DNA of 64,000 nt from Croceibacter atlanticus HTCC2559 (GCF_000196315.1 NC_014230.1:310001-374000); one strand, 5' to 3'; positions 18,132 to 28,172 are shown, counted from the stretch's first letter. The notes: generated by a model not told the origin, from the sequence alone. Translations and numbers: made by a program.

Positions 18132-20963
18132 TTATTTAAGCTTCTTCTTTACTGCTACTTCTTGATAAGCTTCTACAATATCACCTTCTTTAATATCATT
18201 GTAGTTTTTAACCTGAAGACCACAGTCATATCCTTTAGATACTTCCTTAACATCATCCTTGAAACGTTTTAGAGAATCTAATTCTCCAGTAAAGACAACA
18301 ACACCATCTCTAATTAATCTAATACCAGAGTTTCTGTAAATCTTACCAGTAGTTACCATACAACCTGCAATAGTACCAACCTTAGATATCTTGAATGTTT
18401 CACGGATTTCTGCTGTACCTGTAATCTCTTCTTTCATCACTGGAGACAACATTCCTTCCATCGCATCTTTAAGATCATTTATAGCGTCATAAATAATTGA
18501 ATACGTACGGATGTCTATTTCTTCCTGATCTGCTACTTGTCTTGCATTTCCTGCAGGACGAACATTAAATCCTATTATAATAGCATCTGAAGCACTTGCT
18601 AATAACACATCACTTTCTGTGATGGCTCCAACACCTTTATGCAAAATGTTAACTTGAATTTCTTCTGTAGAAAGCTTCTGGAAAGAATCAGTTAATGCTT
18701 CAACAGAACCATCAACATCACCTTTAAGAATTATATTAAGTTCTTTAAAGTCTCCTAAAGCAATACGACGACCTATTTCATCTAAGGTAATATGTCTTTG
18801 TGTTCTAACACTTTGCTCTCTTTGTAATTGTGTTCTCTTAGAAGCAATATCCTTAGCTTCACGCTCATCTTCCATCACAACAAACTTATCACCTGCCTGA
18901 GGTGCTCCATCTAAACCAAGTATGGAAACTGGCGTAGAAGGTCCTGCCTCTTTAACAATATGACCACGTTCATCTTGCATTGCTTTTACTTTACCAGAAT
19001 TAGTTCCGGCTAGTACATAGTCTCCAATCTTAAGTGTTCCTGTTTGAACAAGTATGGTAGACACATATCCTCTACCTTTATCTAAGAATGCTTCAACAAC
19101 AGTACCTTGTGCTAATCTCGTTGGATTTGCTTGAAGTTCTAATATCTCTGCTTCTAGTAATACTTTTTCTAATAGCTCTTTTACACCTGTACCTTTTTTA
19201 GCTGAAATATCATGAGATTGTATTTTTCCACCCCAATCTTCAACTAACAAATTCATACTTGCTAACTTCTCTTTAATCTTTTCTGGATTAGAAGTTGGTA
19301 AATCTACCTTGTTTATAGCAAATATAATTGGCACACCTGCCGCTTGTGCGTGTGAAATAGCTTCTTTTGTTTGAGGCATCACATCATCATCTGCAGCAAT
19401 TACAATAATTGCAATATCTGTAACTTGCGCTCCACGTGCACGCATTGCCGTAAAGGCCTCGTGACCTGGCGTATCTAAGAAAGAAATTTTCTGACCACTT
19501 TCTAACTCAACCGCATAGGCTCCAATGTGCTGTGTAATACCACCACTTTCACCTGCAATTACGTTCTCTTCACGAATGTAATCCAGCAACGATGTTTTAC
19601 CGTGATCTACGTGTCCCATTACCGTTACAATTGGTGCTCTGTGAACTAAATCTTCTGGTGCATCTACAAATTCTTCTATAGATTCTTCTTCTTCTGCACT
19701 TACAAAATCAACTTCATAACCAAACTCGTCTGCAACAATACTTAATGTTTCAGCATCTAGCCTCTGGTTCATTGTAACCATCATTCCTAACGTCATACAC
19801 GCAGAAATAACTTTTGTTACAGGAACATCCATCATTATAGCAACTTCACTAACTGTAACAAACTCTGTTACCTTTAATGTTTTGTTTTCAATTTCTTGCT
19901 GTGCTAAATCTTCTTCAGATTTAGTACGGTGTTGGTCTCTTTTATCTCTTCTGTACTTAGCACCTTTACCTTTGTTTGACTTACCTTGAAGTTTTTCAAG
20001 AGTCTCACGTACTTGCTTTTGTACTTCTGCCTCTGTAGGTTCTTCTTTAACGATTTGACGTTTACCGCCGCCTCTTCTGTTATTACCACCTTTGTTGGCA
20101 CCACCTCTAGAAGATGGCCTTGTATCTTTACTTATACGACGACGACGCTTTTTAGGCGAGTTATCTGAGGTTTTCTTATCGTCCTTCTTTTTAGCAGGTT
20201 TTTTAAATTGAGAAAGATCTATCTTCTCACCTGTAAAATTAGGACCATCTAACTTTTTATAGTTAGTAGTTACTCTATTATCGTCTTTAGATGCCTCTGG
20301 AGCATCTTTAGTTTCTTCTTTTACAGCTTCCTGCTTAGGAGCTTCTTCCTTTTTTGGAGCTTCTTTAGCTACTACTTTAGGAGTTTCCTTTTTAGGTTCT
20401 TCTTTTTTCGGCTCAACTTTTTTAGGCGCTTCTTTTTTAGCCACTGGCTTTTTAGGAGCGTCTAAATCTATCTTACCTACTTGCTTAGTTCCAGAAAGTT
20501 TAGCGCCAGCCCTTACAACCTCAACTTCTTTCTTTGGTTCAGGCTTAGCTTCTTCTTTAGGCGTTTCTTTAACAGGTTCTTTTACAGGCTCTGGAGTTTC
20601 CTCTTTTGCCTCTGGCTTTTTATTTAAGTCTATCTTACCTACTTGCTTAGGACCATCTAAACTTGCTTTACCACGAACAACTTCTGCCTTTCTCTCCTTT
20701 TCCTCTTGCTCTTTCTCTCTCTCTAACCTAAGGCGCTCTTTCTCCTTACGTTTTTCCTCGCCTACTTCTTTTGATTCGCGCTTTTTGCTCTTGTCTGTTT
20801 GGAACTCGTCAAAAAGGACATCGTAGACTTCTCCAGAAATCTTGGTTGTTGGGCGCGCGTCTATCTCGTGACCGTGTTCTTTTAAAAATTCCACAGCACG
20901 GTCTAGAGAAATATTAAATTCTCGCAACACCTTGTTTAATCGCATTGTTCTTGCTTCAGCCAT
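18132..20963 (-). CDS. infB: Translation initiation factor IF-2
   Basis: A GTPase that brings initiator tRNA to the 30S subunit and promotes subunit joining. The 943 residues begin with an IF2 N-terminal helix domain ([20 protein letters not shown]). About 300 residues of Lys/Glu/Pro-rich linker follow, with a twice-used motif (KQVGKIDL), then a second N-terminal domain ([18 protein letters not shown]). The G domain has G1 GHVDHGKT, G3 DTPGHEAF and G4 NKVD. Last gene of the rimP-nusA-infB operon, 53 bases after nusA. Confidence 0.97.
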   Translation of the reverse strand: MAEARTMRLNKVLREFNISLDRAVEFLKEHGHEIDARPTTKISGEVYDVLFDEFQTDKSKKRESKEVGEEKRKEKERLRLEREKEQEEKERKAEVVRGKASLDGPKQVGKIDLNKKPEAKEETPEPVKEPVKETPKEEAKPEPKKEVEVVRAGAKLSGTKQVGKIDLDAPKKPVAKKEAPKKVEPKKEEPKKETPKVVAKEAPKKEEAPKQEAVKEETKDAPEASKDDNRVTTNYKKLDGPNFTGEKIDLSQFKKPAKKKDDKKTSDNSPKKRRRRISKDTRPSSRGGANKGGNNRRGGGKRQIVKEEPTEAEVQKQVRETLEKLQGKSNKGKGAKYRRDKRDQHRTKSEEDLAQQEIENKTLKVTEFVTVSEVAIMMDVPVTKVISACMTLGMMVTMNQRLDAETLSIVADEFGYEVDFVSAEEEESIEEFVDAPEDLVHRAPIVTVMGHVDHGKTSLLDYIREENVIAGESGGITQHIGAYAVELESGQKISFLDTPGHEAFTAMRARGAQVTDIAIIVIAADDDVMPQTKEAISHAQAAGVPIIFAINKVDLPTSNPEKIKEKLASMNLLVEDWGGKIQSHDISAKKGTGVKELLEKVLLEAEILELQANPTRLAQGTVVEAFLDKGRGYVSTILVQTGTLKIGDYVLAGTNSGKVKAMQDERGHIVKEAGPSTPVSILGLDGAPQAGDKFVVMEDEREAKDIASKRTQLQREQSVRTQRHITLDEIGRRIALGDFKELNIILKGDVDGSVEALTDSFQKLSTEEIQVNILHKGVGAITESDVLLASASDAIIIGFNVRPAGNARQVADQEEIDIRTYSIIYDAINDLKDAMEGMLSPVMKEEITGTAEIRETFKISKVGTIAGCMVTTGKIYRNSGIRLIRDGVVVFTGELDSLKRFKDDVKEVSKGYDCGLQVKNYNDIKEGDIVEAYQEVAVKKKLK

Positions 20964-21016
20964 AAATTGCCTCTAAGTTATCCCTTTTATTTGTTTTTTT
21001 GAAAAGTATGGATTAA

Positions 21017-22249
21017 TTACTGATCAAATTCTTCTCTTAATATTTGGACGACTTCACGAATGGTTTCTTCTTCCAAATCTGTACGTCGTACCAAGTCATC
21101 TAAATCCTGCTCTAAAATTGCTTTTGCTGTATCTAAACCAATTTTCGAAAATTCGGCTATGATCCAAGCATCAATTTCATCTGAGAATTCTTTTAACTCT
21201 ACATCTTCTTCTACACCTTCTCTAAACACATCTATTTCATAACCAGTTAATTGACTAGCTAATCTAATGTTGTGCCCTCCACGACCAATGGCTTTTGAAA
21301 CCTCTTCTGGCTTCAACATAACCTCGGCACGCATGGTTTCTGAATTAAGCTTTACAGATGTAACTCTTGCAGGGCTTAGCGCTCTGTTTATAAGTAATTG
21401 GTCGTTACTTGTGTAGTTAATTACATCTATATTTTCATTTCCTAATTCACGAACTATGCCATGAATACGTGATCCTTTTACACCAACGCAAGCTCCAACA
21501 GGATCTATACGATCGTCATAAGAATCTACAGCTACTTTTGCTTTTTCTCCAGGAATACGCACAACTTTCTTAACTTGAATTAAGCCATCAAAAACTTCTG
21601 GTATTTCCTGTTCGAACAATTTCTCCAAAAATAAAGGAGATGTTCTAGAAAAAATAATTGCAGGTTTATTTCCTTTTAATTCTACGCTTTCTATTACACC
21701 GCGTACACTTTCTCCTTTTCTGAAAAAATCTGAAGGTATTTGGCGGTCTTTAGGCATGATAAGCTCATTGCCTTCATCATCTAATAAAATTACTACACGA
21801 TGACGTATGTGATGTACTTCTGCCGAGTACATCTCTCCAATTAATTCTTTAAATTGGTTGTAAATATTTGTGTTATCGTGCTCGTGAATTTTAGCAATCA
21901 AGTTTTGGCGTAATGCCAAAATAGCACGTCTTCCTAAATCGATAAGCTTAACTTCTTCAGACACATCTTCTCCTACTTCAAAATCAGGTTCTATCTTTCT
22001 AGCCTGAGTTAATGAAATTTCAGAGTTATCATCTTCCACCATACCGTCTTCAACCACTACACGGTTTCTCCATATCTCTAAATCGCCTTTATCTGGGTTA
22101 ATGATAATATCAAAATTATCATCTTCACCAAACTTACGTTTTAAAGCACTTCTAAAGACCTCTTCAAGTATAGCCATGAGTGTTACTCTGTCTATAAGCT
22201 TGTCGTCCTTAAACTCAGAAAACGATTCTATTAATGCAATATTCTCCAT
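21017..22249 (-). CDS. nusA: Transcription elongation/termination factor NusA
   Basis: Binds RNA polymerase and controls pausing, termination and antitermination. At 410 residues it has the N-terminal polymerase-binding domain (about 1-130), the S1 domain (GEMYSAEVHHIRHRVVILLD near 133) and two KH domains (RIDPVGACVGVKGSRIHGIV near 245 and EEVSKAIGRGGHNIRLASQL near 317). A short C-terminal helical region ends in acidic residues. It lacks the two acidic repeats of the longer E. coli protein, which is common outside Gammaproteobacteria. Eight bases after rimP. Confidence 0.97.
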   Translation of the reverse strand: MENIALIESFSEFKDDKLIDRVTLMAILEEVFRSALKRKFGEDDNFDIIINPDKGDLEIWRNRVVVEDGMVEDDNSEISLTQARKIEPDFEVGEDVSEEVKLIDLGRRAILALRQNLIAKIHEHDNTNIYNQFKELIGEMYSAEVHHIRHRVVILLDDEGNELIMPKDRQIPSDFFRKGESVRGVIESVELKGNKPAIIFSRTSPLFLEKLFEQEIPEVFDGLIQVKKVVRIPGEKAKVAVDSYDDRIDPVGACVGVKGSRIHGIVRELGNENIDVINYTSNDQLLINRALSPARVTSVKLNSETMRAEVMLKPEEVSKAIGRGGHNIRLASQLTGYEIDVFREGVEEDVELKEFSDEIDAWIIAEFSKIGLDTAKAILEQDLDDLVRRTDLEEETIREVVQILREEFDQ

Positions 22250-22257
22250 TTGTTTGC

Positions 22258-22719
22258 TTAGAATTTAATCATAACTTTTGCTTCTACAATTTTTTCATAA
22301 GGAATTACCGCTTCTTTCTCTACAGTATGTTTTCCTTTTCCTACCGGCTTAGGCTCCCTAGCCTTCCACTTTAAGGCTATCTCATTATCATCTGCAGACA
22401 CAAGTTCTGCTTCAATTTTTTCTGTTTCAGTTTTCACACTTAGGACTCTTCCAATATTTTTAACATATTGCCTAGGCAATGTTAGCGAAGCAGTTGCTCC
22501 TATTGATCCTACCTCTAGTGAAAAATCTTCTTCTTCTCTATCTAAATTATGCTCAATTGCACGACTTACAGTAATACAATCTTCTACAGTTACACCATTA
22601 TCTCCATCTATTAAGATGCCAATACTATTATCATTAGTAATGTTGTAATCTATTAAAAACAGTGACGGATTGTCGTCTAAAACTGCCTGCAATAACTTAT
22701 CTACCTTTTCCTTCAACAT
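22258..22719 (-). CDS. rimP: Ribosome maturation factor RimP
   Basis: Needed for maturation of the 30S subunit. The 153-residue protein shows the family's central features: VTVEDCITVSRAIEHNLDRE near residue 39, then FSLEVGSIGATASLTLPRQY near 62, and a C-terminal SH3-like part with IPYEKIVEAKVMIKF. In Bacteroidota the usual SPGLDRPL motif is often degenerate, as it is here. First gene of the operon. Its leader contains a terminator-like hairpin ending 11 bases before the ATG. Confidence 0.93.
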   Translation of the reverse strand: MLKEKVDKLLQAVLDDNPSLFLIDYNITNDNSIGILIDGDNGVTVEDCITVSRAIEHNLDREEEDFSLEVGSIGATASLTLPRQYVKNIGRVLSVKTETEKIEAELVSADDNEIALKWKAREPKPVGKGKHTVEKEAVIPYEKIVEAKVMIKF

Positions 22720-22729
22720 TTTTGGTTAT

Positions 22730-22755
22730 AAAAAGAGGGGACTTTTCGTCCCCTC
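22730..22755 (-). terminator. Terminator-like leader hairpin before rimP (possible attenuator)
   Basis: On the minus strand GAGGGGAC, loop GAAAA, GTCCCCTC is followed at once by five T. The fold is a perfect 8-bp GC-rich stem with a T run, placed between the predicted rimP promoter and the rimP start codon. There is no leftward gene upstream for it to end, since the neighbouring gene is divergent. It therefore probably acts within the operon leader. Confidence 0.75.
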
Positions 22756-22783
22756 ATTGATTTAGTTACCTTTTTCAATGGCG

Positions 22784-22814
22784 CAAATATAAGAATTCTT
22801 TTTGGTTTTCAAAA
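22784..22814 (-). promoter_or_regulatory. Probable promoter of rimP-nusA-infB
   Basis: On the minus strand TTTTG (22814-22810) is followed after 18 bases by TATATTTG (22791-22784), close to the Bacteroidota consensus. The predicted transcript start, near 22777, gives a leader of about 58 bases that contains the hairpin at 22735-22755. Confidence 0.65.
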
Positions 22815-22872
22815 CCCTTAATAATCACGTAATTATTTTGTAACTTTAATATCCAACTTAATCCAATTTTTT

Positions 22873-23703
22873 ATGAAAAATATACTTGTCCCTACCGATT
22901 TTTCTGAACAAGCTGAAAACGCCTTAAAGGTTGCTGCACAATTTGCCAAAACTTACAATGCAGATATTTATTTGTTGCATATGCTAGAGCTACCTATGCA
23001 ATTAATAGACCCTACAAGCAATAACAATTCTCAAAACTTACCAGAGTCTTTGTTTTTCATGAAATTAGCCCATAAGCGCTTTGAAGAGGTTTTGGCAAGT
23101 GATTATTTAGAAGGTGTTACAGTACATGAAACCGTTCACTTTCACGAAGCTTTTGATGGTATCATGGAAGTAAGTAAAGAACATGATTGCGACCTTATTA
23201 TTATGGGATCTCACGGCGCAACAGGATTTAAAGAAATGTTTATTGGTAGTAATACTGAAAAGGTTGTAAGATATTCTGAGATTCCTGTGCTAGTGATTAA
23301 GCAAGAGATTCCAAATTTTAGAGTTGATAATTTTATTTTTGCAACAGACTTTTCTGAAGAAACCAAAAGACCCTTTAATGAGGCTGTAAAGTTTGCAAAT
23401 AAAATAGATGCCAACATTCACTTAGTGTACATAAACACCGCCAACAAATTTAAAACTACCGAAGAAGCAGAAAAGAAAATGAGCAACTTCTTAGAAGGCA
23501 TGGAATCTAAGACGTTTAATTTACACATATACAATGATCGTACTATAGAAGAAGGAATCTTAAATTACGCCCAAAGTATAGATGCTGGTTTAATAGGCAT
23601 ATCTACACACGGCAGAAAAGGTTTAGCCCACTTTTTTAATGGAAGCTTGAGCGAAGATATTGTTAACCACGCCAAACGTCCTGTAATTACATTTAAGATT
23701 TAG
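22873..23703 (+). CDS. Universal stress protein with two UspA domains
   Basis: A 276-residue tandem UspA protein of the cytoplasm. Domain 1 (about 1-140) opens MKNILVPTDFSEQAENALKV and has the ATP-binding glycine pattern GSHGATGFKEMFIGSNTEKV. Domain 2 (about 150-276) opens NFIFATDFSEETKRPFNEAV and has GISTHGRKGLAHFFNGSLSE. Such proteins bind ATP or other nucleotides and respond to starvation and stress; the exact role is not predictable. It runs divergently from rimP and overlaps the end of the next, convergent gene by 11 bases. Confidence 0.9.
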   Translation: MKNILVPTDFSEQAENALKVAAQFAKTYNADIYLLHMLELPMQLIDPTSNNNSQNLPESLFFMKLAHKRFEEVLASDYLEGVTVHETVHFHEAFDGIMEVSKEHDCDLIIMGSHGATGFKEMFIGSNTEKVVRYSEIPVLVIKQEIPNFRVDNFIFATDFSEETKRPFNEAVKFANKIDANIHLVYINTANKFKTTEEAEKKMSNFLEGMESKTFNLHIYNDRTIEEGILNYAQSIDAGLIGISTHGRKGLAHFFNGSLSEDIVNHAKRPVITFKI

Positions 23704-25201
23704 TAAGCGATTGCAATGCTCCATTGCGTATGCAAAGCCAAAAATAATTCCAGAAAGATTTAGTTTTATCCCTAGTAACAGAAACATCTTGTTTTGTTAC
23801 TCTACCATCTTTTTCGTTATTGTCTAAAAATAAATTTACAATACCGCTTAGTAATCTATTTTCACTAGAGCCATCTTTCCTGAGAACCTCTACCTTAAAG
23901 GTGCTATAATCTATACGCATATCACCAAGGGCGTCATTTTTGTCTCCAGAATAGTTAAAATACAACTCATTTAATGTTCCTATTGCCTTAACGTTGACTG
24001 CTGGCACAAAAAACATATTCATTGCATCTGCTGAGACTTGTTTTGCTTCACCTTTAATATTAAATGTGTCATTTAGATTATTAATATCGAACTGCCAATT
24101 AACGTTTAATTGAGATGTTCCCATAAAATTTGTAGAGATGTTTGCTGTAGTAAGTTTACCTCCATCATTTTTTGAAGTATTATTTATATCCTTAATTGTA
24201 GCGTTTAAATTCTCAAGCAACACTTTGCCTATTTTTTTAGTGCCTTCTGCTCGCTCTTCATAAACCAACTTACTCGATTGTATTTCTAAGGTATTAATAT
24301 CAAGACCAAAGTTTAAATTTCTGAGCATTTCACTATACATAGGTTTTATCCTTACATCATCTGTATGTGTTTTATCTCTATAAATATTACAGTCTGCATT
24401 TACAACAACGATGCTTGGAGTCTTTAAAGACAACTTATCATTTAATGTGTCTATTTTTAAATCATTAAGTTTTAATTCTGGCACATTAAGAGTAATTAGA
24501 TCTTTTTCATAGGGAATCACATTTTGAAATTCTGCCCGCTCATATTTGGGTGTAATCGACAGGTTATTTACATTAAAATTATTATCCTCAATCTTAATTG
24601 ATTGTACTTTTAAATCTTGATAAAAATTCATCTTTACATAAACACTATCTAAAGATCCCGAAAGGCTTTTGTAATTGAATGGCAAGCCATTTTTTAATAT
24701 TTCCTGAGAAGTTTTAAAAGACTTAAGATTAATGTTAGATAGTTTAATCGAAATGTTTTTTTCGTCACCTTCATTAATGACGTCTAAATATCCATTTGAT
24801 GTTTTTATATTACCTATTGAAACATCACCTTCAAAAGACTGATTCTTAGTTGAAGTGACAGTGTCTTTTTCTGCTCCTTTTATCACTTTTAATTTAGGCG
24901 CATCTATTTGAAGTGTGCTTACACTAACATCTTTACTTGTTATATAATACCAATAGCCAAAACCTTTTAACTTTATAGAAGGAGATTCAAGCTCGAAACT
25001 TTTAGATTTAAAGCTCACATTATCTATAGAAACCTTACCTAATAATACATTAACATCTAAAGTTTCATAAGAAAAGTCGTTTTTAGCAGAGACCTCACTT
25101 AACGCTTTTTTTAGTTGTAGTTTTGCATAATAATTTGCTCCAATTACCAGGACTAATAAAACTCCTAAGATTACCAGAATGGCTTTTATGTATTTTTTCA
25201 A
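23693..25201 (-). CDS. AsmA-like membrane-anchored protein of unknown function
   Basis: A large protein with one N-terminal membrane span (KKYIKAILVILGVLLVLVIG) and a long beta-rich extracytoplasmic part, with recurring strands such as VSIDNVSFKSKSFELESPSI and LSLKTPSIVVVNADCNIYRD. This resembles AsmA/DUF748-type proteins of the envelope, some of which carry lipids between membranes. That is family inference only. I place the start at the TTG at 25201 (502 residues), just before the span; the in-frame GTG at 25333 would overlap the divergent phosphoesterase gene by 78 bases and add a strange hydrophobic extension. No close ATG exists. The start remains uncertain. Confidence 0.65.
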   Translation of the reverse strand: MKKYIKAILVILGVLLVLVIGANYYAKLQLKKALSEVSAKNDFSYETLDVNVLLGKVSIDNVSFKSKSFELESPSIKLKGFGYWYYITSKDVSVSTLQIDAPKLKVIKGAEKDTVTSTKNQSFEGDVSIGNIKTSNGYLDVINEGDEKNISIKLSNINLKSFKTSQEILKNGLPFNYKSLSGSLDSVYVKMNFYQDLKVQSIKIEDNNFNVNNLSITPKYERAEFQNVIPYEKDLITLNVPELKLNDLKIDTLNDKLSLKTPSIVVVNADCNIYRDKTHTDDVRIKPMYSEMLRNLNFGLDINTLEIQSSKLVYEERAEGTKKIGKVLLENLNATIKDINNTSKNDGGKLTTANISTNFMGTSQLNVNWQFDINNLNDTFNIKGEAKQVSADAMNMFFVPAVNVKAIGTLNELYFNYSGDKNDALGDMRIDYSTFKVEVLRKDGSSENRLLSGIVNLFLDNNEKDGRVTKQDVSVTRDKTKSFWNYFWLCIRNGALQSLTKS

Positions 25202-25255
25202 AATATTTTTAGCTAAAGGTAATATTTTAAGTAACAAGACTACAAAAGCAATCCT

Positions 25256-25885
25256 ATGAAAATTGTTTGCATAGCAGACACACACAACAGGCAAGATGAT
25301 CTCATAATTCCAGATGGCGATATTATTATACACGCTGGAGATTTAACCGAAGGTGGCACTAAACGCGAAGTTTCACAGTTTATAAGCTGGTTTTCAAGTT
25401 TGCCACACACCCATAAAGTATTTATTGCAGGTAATCATGACTACTATCTTGAGGATATAGATCTAAAAAAGTTTACAGAAAACCTACCTAAAGGAGTTCA
25501 TTATTTGCACAACTCAGCTCTTACACTTGGGAATATTAATTTTTGGGGTACACCACAAGTCCCTAGCTTAACACGATGGGCATTTAAAGAGCCATTTTAC
25601 TGGAATGACATCCCAAAAGAAACAGATATACTTATTTCTCATGTACCACCATATGAAATTTTAGACTTACACGATCGGAACTTTCACTTAGGCGACAAGG
25701 TTTTAGCTAAACGTGTAGACAAACTATCTTTAAAGTATCACATCTTTGGTCATGTCCACGATGCCTATGGTCTCACAAGAATTAAAAACACCATCTTTGT
25801 TAATGCTAGCTCTGTAGATAGCACTGGCAGATATTTTAATCCTCCTATAATTTTAGACGTTTCATCTAAAGATTTGCTGGAGTAA
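25256..25885 (+). CDS. Calcineurin-like metallophosphoesterase
   Basis: A 209-residue cytoplasmic phosphoesterase with all metal-binding motifs in order: MKIVCIADTHNR (DxH) at the start, IIIHAGDLTEGG (GD) near residue 23, FIAGNHDYYL (GNHD) near 57, ILISHVPPYEI near 124 and IFGHVHDAYG (GHxH) near 161. Similar small proteins act on phosphodiesters or nucleotides. The substrate cannot be named. It is followed 52 bases later by a second, membrane-anchored metallophosphoesterase, possibly in the same transcript. Confidence 0.88.
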   Translation: MKIVCIADTHNRQDDLIIPDGDIIIHAGDLTEGGTKREVSQFISWFSSLPHTHKVFIAGNHDYYLEDIDLKKFTENLPKGVHYLHNSALTLGNINFWGTPQVPSLTRWAFKEPFYWNDIPKETDILISHVPPYEILDLHDRNFHLGDKVLAKRVDKLSLKYHIFGHVHDAYGLTRIKNTIFVNASSVDSTGRYFNPPIILDVSSKDLLE

Positions 25886-25937
25886 CTGTAAGGCTTCTTA
25901 AAACCAAGCTACTACTAAATTCAATAAAAAATAACTT

Positions 25938-27158
25938 ATGCGTTGGCTCATATTTATTGTCATCTATATATTAATAGATATTTATGCTTTTCAGGCATTA
26001 AAGACAATTACTCCAAATAAAATTTGGCACTACAGTTACCTTATCCTTTCATTATTGGTTGTAGGTAACTTAATTTTTCAAAATATTGTACCACAGGAAG
26101 GTAGTGTGGTAAGTGGCAACAGAAGCTATGCCTTTGGTTTAATGCTTGCAATGCTAGCACCAAAACTTATTTTAGTCATCTTTATGTTTGGCGAAGATAT
26201 TATTCGCTTTTTTGTAGCAACGTACTACCGATTCTTTTCTACCGAAACTTCATTTACGATACCCTCAAGAAGAAAATTTATAAGTCAGGTTGCCTTGGGA
26301 ATTGCAGCAATACCATTTGCATCATTATTATACGGAATGATACAAGGTAAATACAATTTTAGAGTTTTAAAGTACGAACTAAGTTTTGACGATTTGCCTG
26401 AAGCTTTCAATGGGTACCAAATTACTCAAATAAGCGATATTCATTCTGGAAGCTTTGATAATTTTGAAAAGATAAAATACGCTGTAAACCTTATTAACGA
26501 ACAACAAAGTGATGCTATTTTCTTTACTGGAGATATGGTAAATAATAAAGCATCTGAAATGGATCCTTGGAAAGTACTTTTTGGGAGTTTTAAAGCCAAA
26601 GATGGTGTGTTCTCGATACTAGGAAACCACGACTATGGTGATTATGTTGATTGGGCTAATGAAAAAGAAAAAGCCGAAAACCTTTTAAATCTTAAAAACA
26701 TTCAAAAGGAAATGGGTTATGATTTATTGTTAAACGAACACAGAAGCATACAACGCGGAAAAGACAGTATTAAAATTGTTGGTGTTGAAAATTGGGGCGC
26801 TGGTGGTTTTGTAAAACATGGTGATATCGAAAAAGCATCTGAAGGACTTTCTGAAAGAGATTTTAAAATTTTATTGAGTCACGACCCAAGCTATTGGCAA
26901 CAAAACATTAAATCTAATCCCAAAAATTTTCAGTTAACTTTAAGTGGCCACACACACGGTATGCAATTTGGTATTGAAATTCCTGGCGTAATAAAATGGA
27001 GTCCTGTACAATATCGTTATAAGAATTGGGCAGGTATTTATGAAGAGCTAGGAAGACGCATTAATGTAAACAGAGGCTTTGGGTATTTAGGATATCCAGG
27101 TCGCGTTGGTATTTGGCCAGAAATTACTGTAATTACGCTTAAAGCCAAAGATGCTTAA
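25938..27158 (+). CDS. Membrane-anchored metallophosphoesterase (YkuE-like)
   Basis: A 406-residue protein with about three N-terminal spans (WLIFIVIYILIDIYAFQAL, a second near 35-52, a third near 72-92), then RRKFISQVALGIAAIPFASL and a calcineurin-like domain. Motifs are ITQISDIHSGSF near residue 162, IFFTGDMVNN near 196, SILGNHDYGDY near 229, ILLSHDPSYW near 310 and LTLSGHTHGMQFG near 333. The RR before the hydrophobic stretch recalls twin-arginine proteins, but its place after several spans makes that uncertain. Substrate unknown; YkuE relatives are linked to the cell envelope. Confidence 0.87.
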   Translation: MRWLIFIVIYILIDIYAFQALKTITPNKIWHYSYLILSLLVVGNLIFQNIVPQEGSVVSGNRSYAFGLMLAMLAPKLILVIFMFGEDIIRFFVATYYRFFSTETSFTIPSRRKFISQVALGIAAIPFASLLYGMIQGKYNFRVLKYELSFDDLPEAFNGYQITQISDIHSGSFDNFEKIKYAVNLINEQQSDAIFFTGDMVNNKASEMDPWKVLFGSFKAKDGVFSILGNHDYGDYVDWANEKEKAENLLNLKNIQKEMGYDLLLNEHRSIQRGKDSIKIVGVENWGAGGFVKHGDIEKASEGLSERDFKILLSHDPSYWQQNIKSNPKNFQLTLSGHTHGMQFGIEIPGVIKWSPVQYRYKNWAGIYEELGRRINVNRGFGYLGYPGRVGIWPEITVITLKAKDA

Positions 27159-27212
27159 TATTTGTACGAATTTTGTACATTTACCTACTATAACCAATCA
27201 TTTTGAATTGCT

Positions 27213-27509
27213 ATGTCAAAATTTGGAGAACTTATTGACCTCGATATTCCTGTTCTATTAGATTTTTATACTGAATGGAACGAACAATCTACCGCAATGC
27301 ATCCCGTACTTCGAGATGTTGCTGCTGCTTTAGGCGACAGTGCCAAAGTTATAAAGATAGATGTAGATAAAAACTCAGAACTTGCTGAAGCTTTACGTGT
27401 TAAAGGACTACCTACTCTTATGATATATAAGAATGGTGAAATGAAATGGAGACAAAGCGGAGAACAAGATGCCAACACTCTAATTGGTTTGGTAAAAGAG
27501 TACGTTTAG
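27213..27509 (+). CDS. Thioredoxin-fold protein lacking the CxxC active site
   Basis: A 98-residue cytoplasmic thioredoxin fold. The strand-helix order, the segment VPVLLDFYTEWNEQSTAMHP corresponding to the active-site region, KVIKIDVDKNSELAEALRVK and the cis-proline loop GLPTLMIYKNGE are all present. The WCGPC of thioredoxin is replaced by WNEQS and the protein has no cysteine at all. It therefore cannot do dithiol exchange and more likely has a binding or chaperone-like role. It ends six bases before the convergent deacetylase gene. Confidence 0.85.
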   Translation: MSKFGELIDLDIPVLLDFYTEWNEQSTAMHPVLRDVAAALGDSAKVIKIDVDKNSELAEALRVKGLPTLMIYKNGEMKWRQSGEQDANTLIGLVKEYV

Positions 27510-27515
27510 ATTTTC

Positions 27516-28172
27516 TTAATCTTTAATTGCTTTAAAAGCATACCCTTTTTCAGAATAGTACGCTAAAACCTTTGGTAAAGCGTATCTCAAGTTATTTTCT
27601 GCCTTTAAGCTATCGTGAAATACAATTACACTTCCATTTTTTGTGTGTCTTAAAACGTTTTCAAGACATTTTTCTTTAGAAACTGCAGCATTATAATCTA
27701 CACTTAGCACGTCCCACATTACAATCTTATATCCTAGTTTCCTAAGCGTTTTTGAAGCTCTTAGAGACAACCTACCATATGGTGGCCTAAATAACTTTTT
27801 TGTGGTTACAATAGGCTCCTTTTCCTTATCCAAAGCAGTGTGAATTTCATATTCACATAAACTAACGTCATTTATGTATTTGAGATGTTCTGTTGATTTA
27901 CAATTATAATGATGTTGAGTATGATTACCTATTGCGTGACCTTTTGAAATTATCTCACTAAAAAGTTTAGGATGTTTTTTAATGTTTTCTCCAATACAAA
28001 AAAATGTAGCTTTTGCATTGTAAGTACTTAATTGTTGCAATACCCAAGGCGTAACTTTGGGTATAGGGCCATCATCAAAAGTGAGATAGATACTTTTTTC
28101 TTTTCTGGAAAAATGCCAAATTCTTTTAGGGAAACACCATTGTACAAGTTTAGGAATGTATGGTAATGTCAT
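27516..28172 (-). CDS. Polysaccharide deacetylase (NodB domain)
   Basis: A carbohydrate esterase family 4 type enzyme of 218 residues, likely removing acetyl groups from peptidoglycan or another amino sugar polymer. Motif 1 is YLTFDDGPIPKVTPWVL (catalytic Asp and metal Asp) near residue 29. Motif 2 is GHAIGNHTQHHYNC, a variant of the metal-binding H-S-x-x-H. Motif 3 is LFRPPYGRLS. Motif 4 is MWDVLSVDYN and motif 5 is VIVFHDS. No clear signal peptide is present, only a basic start, so its location is unsure. Confidence 0.88.
   Translation of the reverse strand: MTLPYIPKLVQWCFPKRIWHFSRKEKSIYLTFDDGPIPKVTPWVLQQLSTYNAKATFFCIGENIKKHPKLFSEIISKGHAIGNHTQHHYNCKSTEHLKYINDVSLCEYEIHTALDKEKEPIVTTKKLFRPPYGRLSLRASKTLRKLGYKIVMWDVLSVDYNAAVSKEKCLENVLRHTKNGSVIVFHDSLKAENNLRYALPKVLAYYSEKGYAFKAIKD

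Noticed and set aside
25202-25333. N-terminal extension of the AsmA-like gene from a GTG at 25333
   Set aside because: It would overlap the divergent metallophosphoesterase start and gives an odd hydrophobic tail before the true membrane span.
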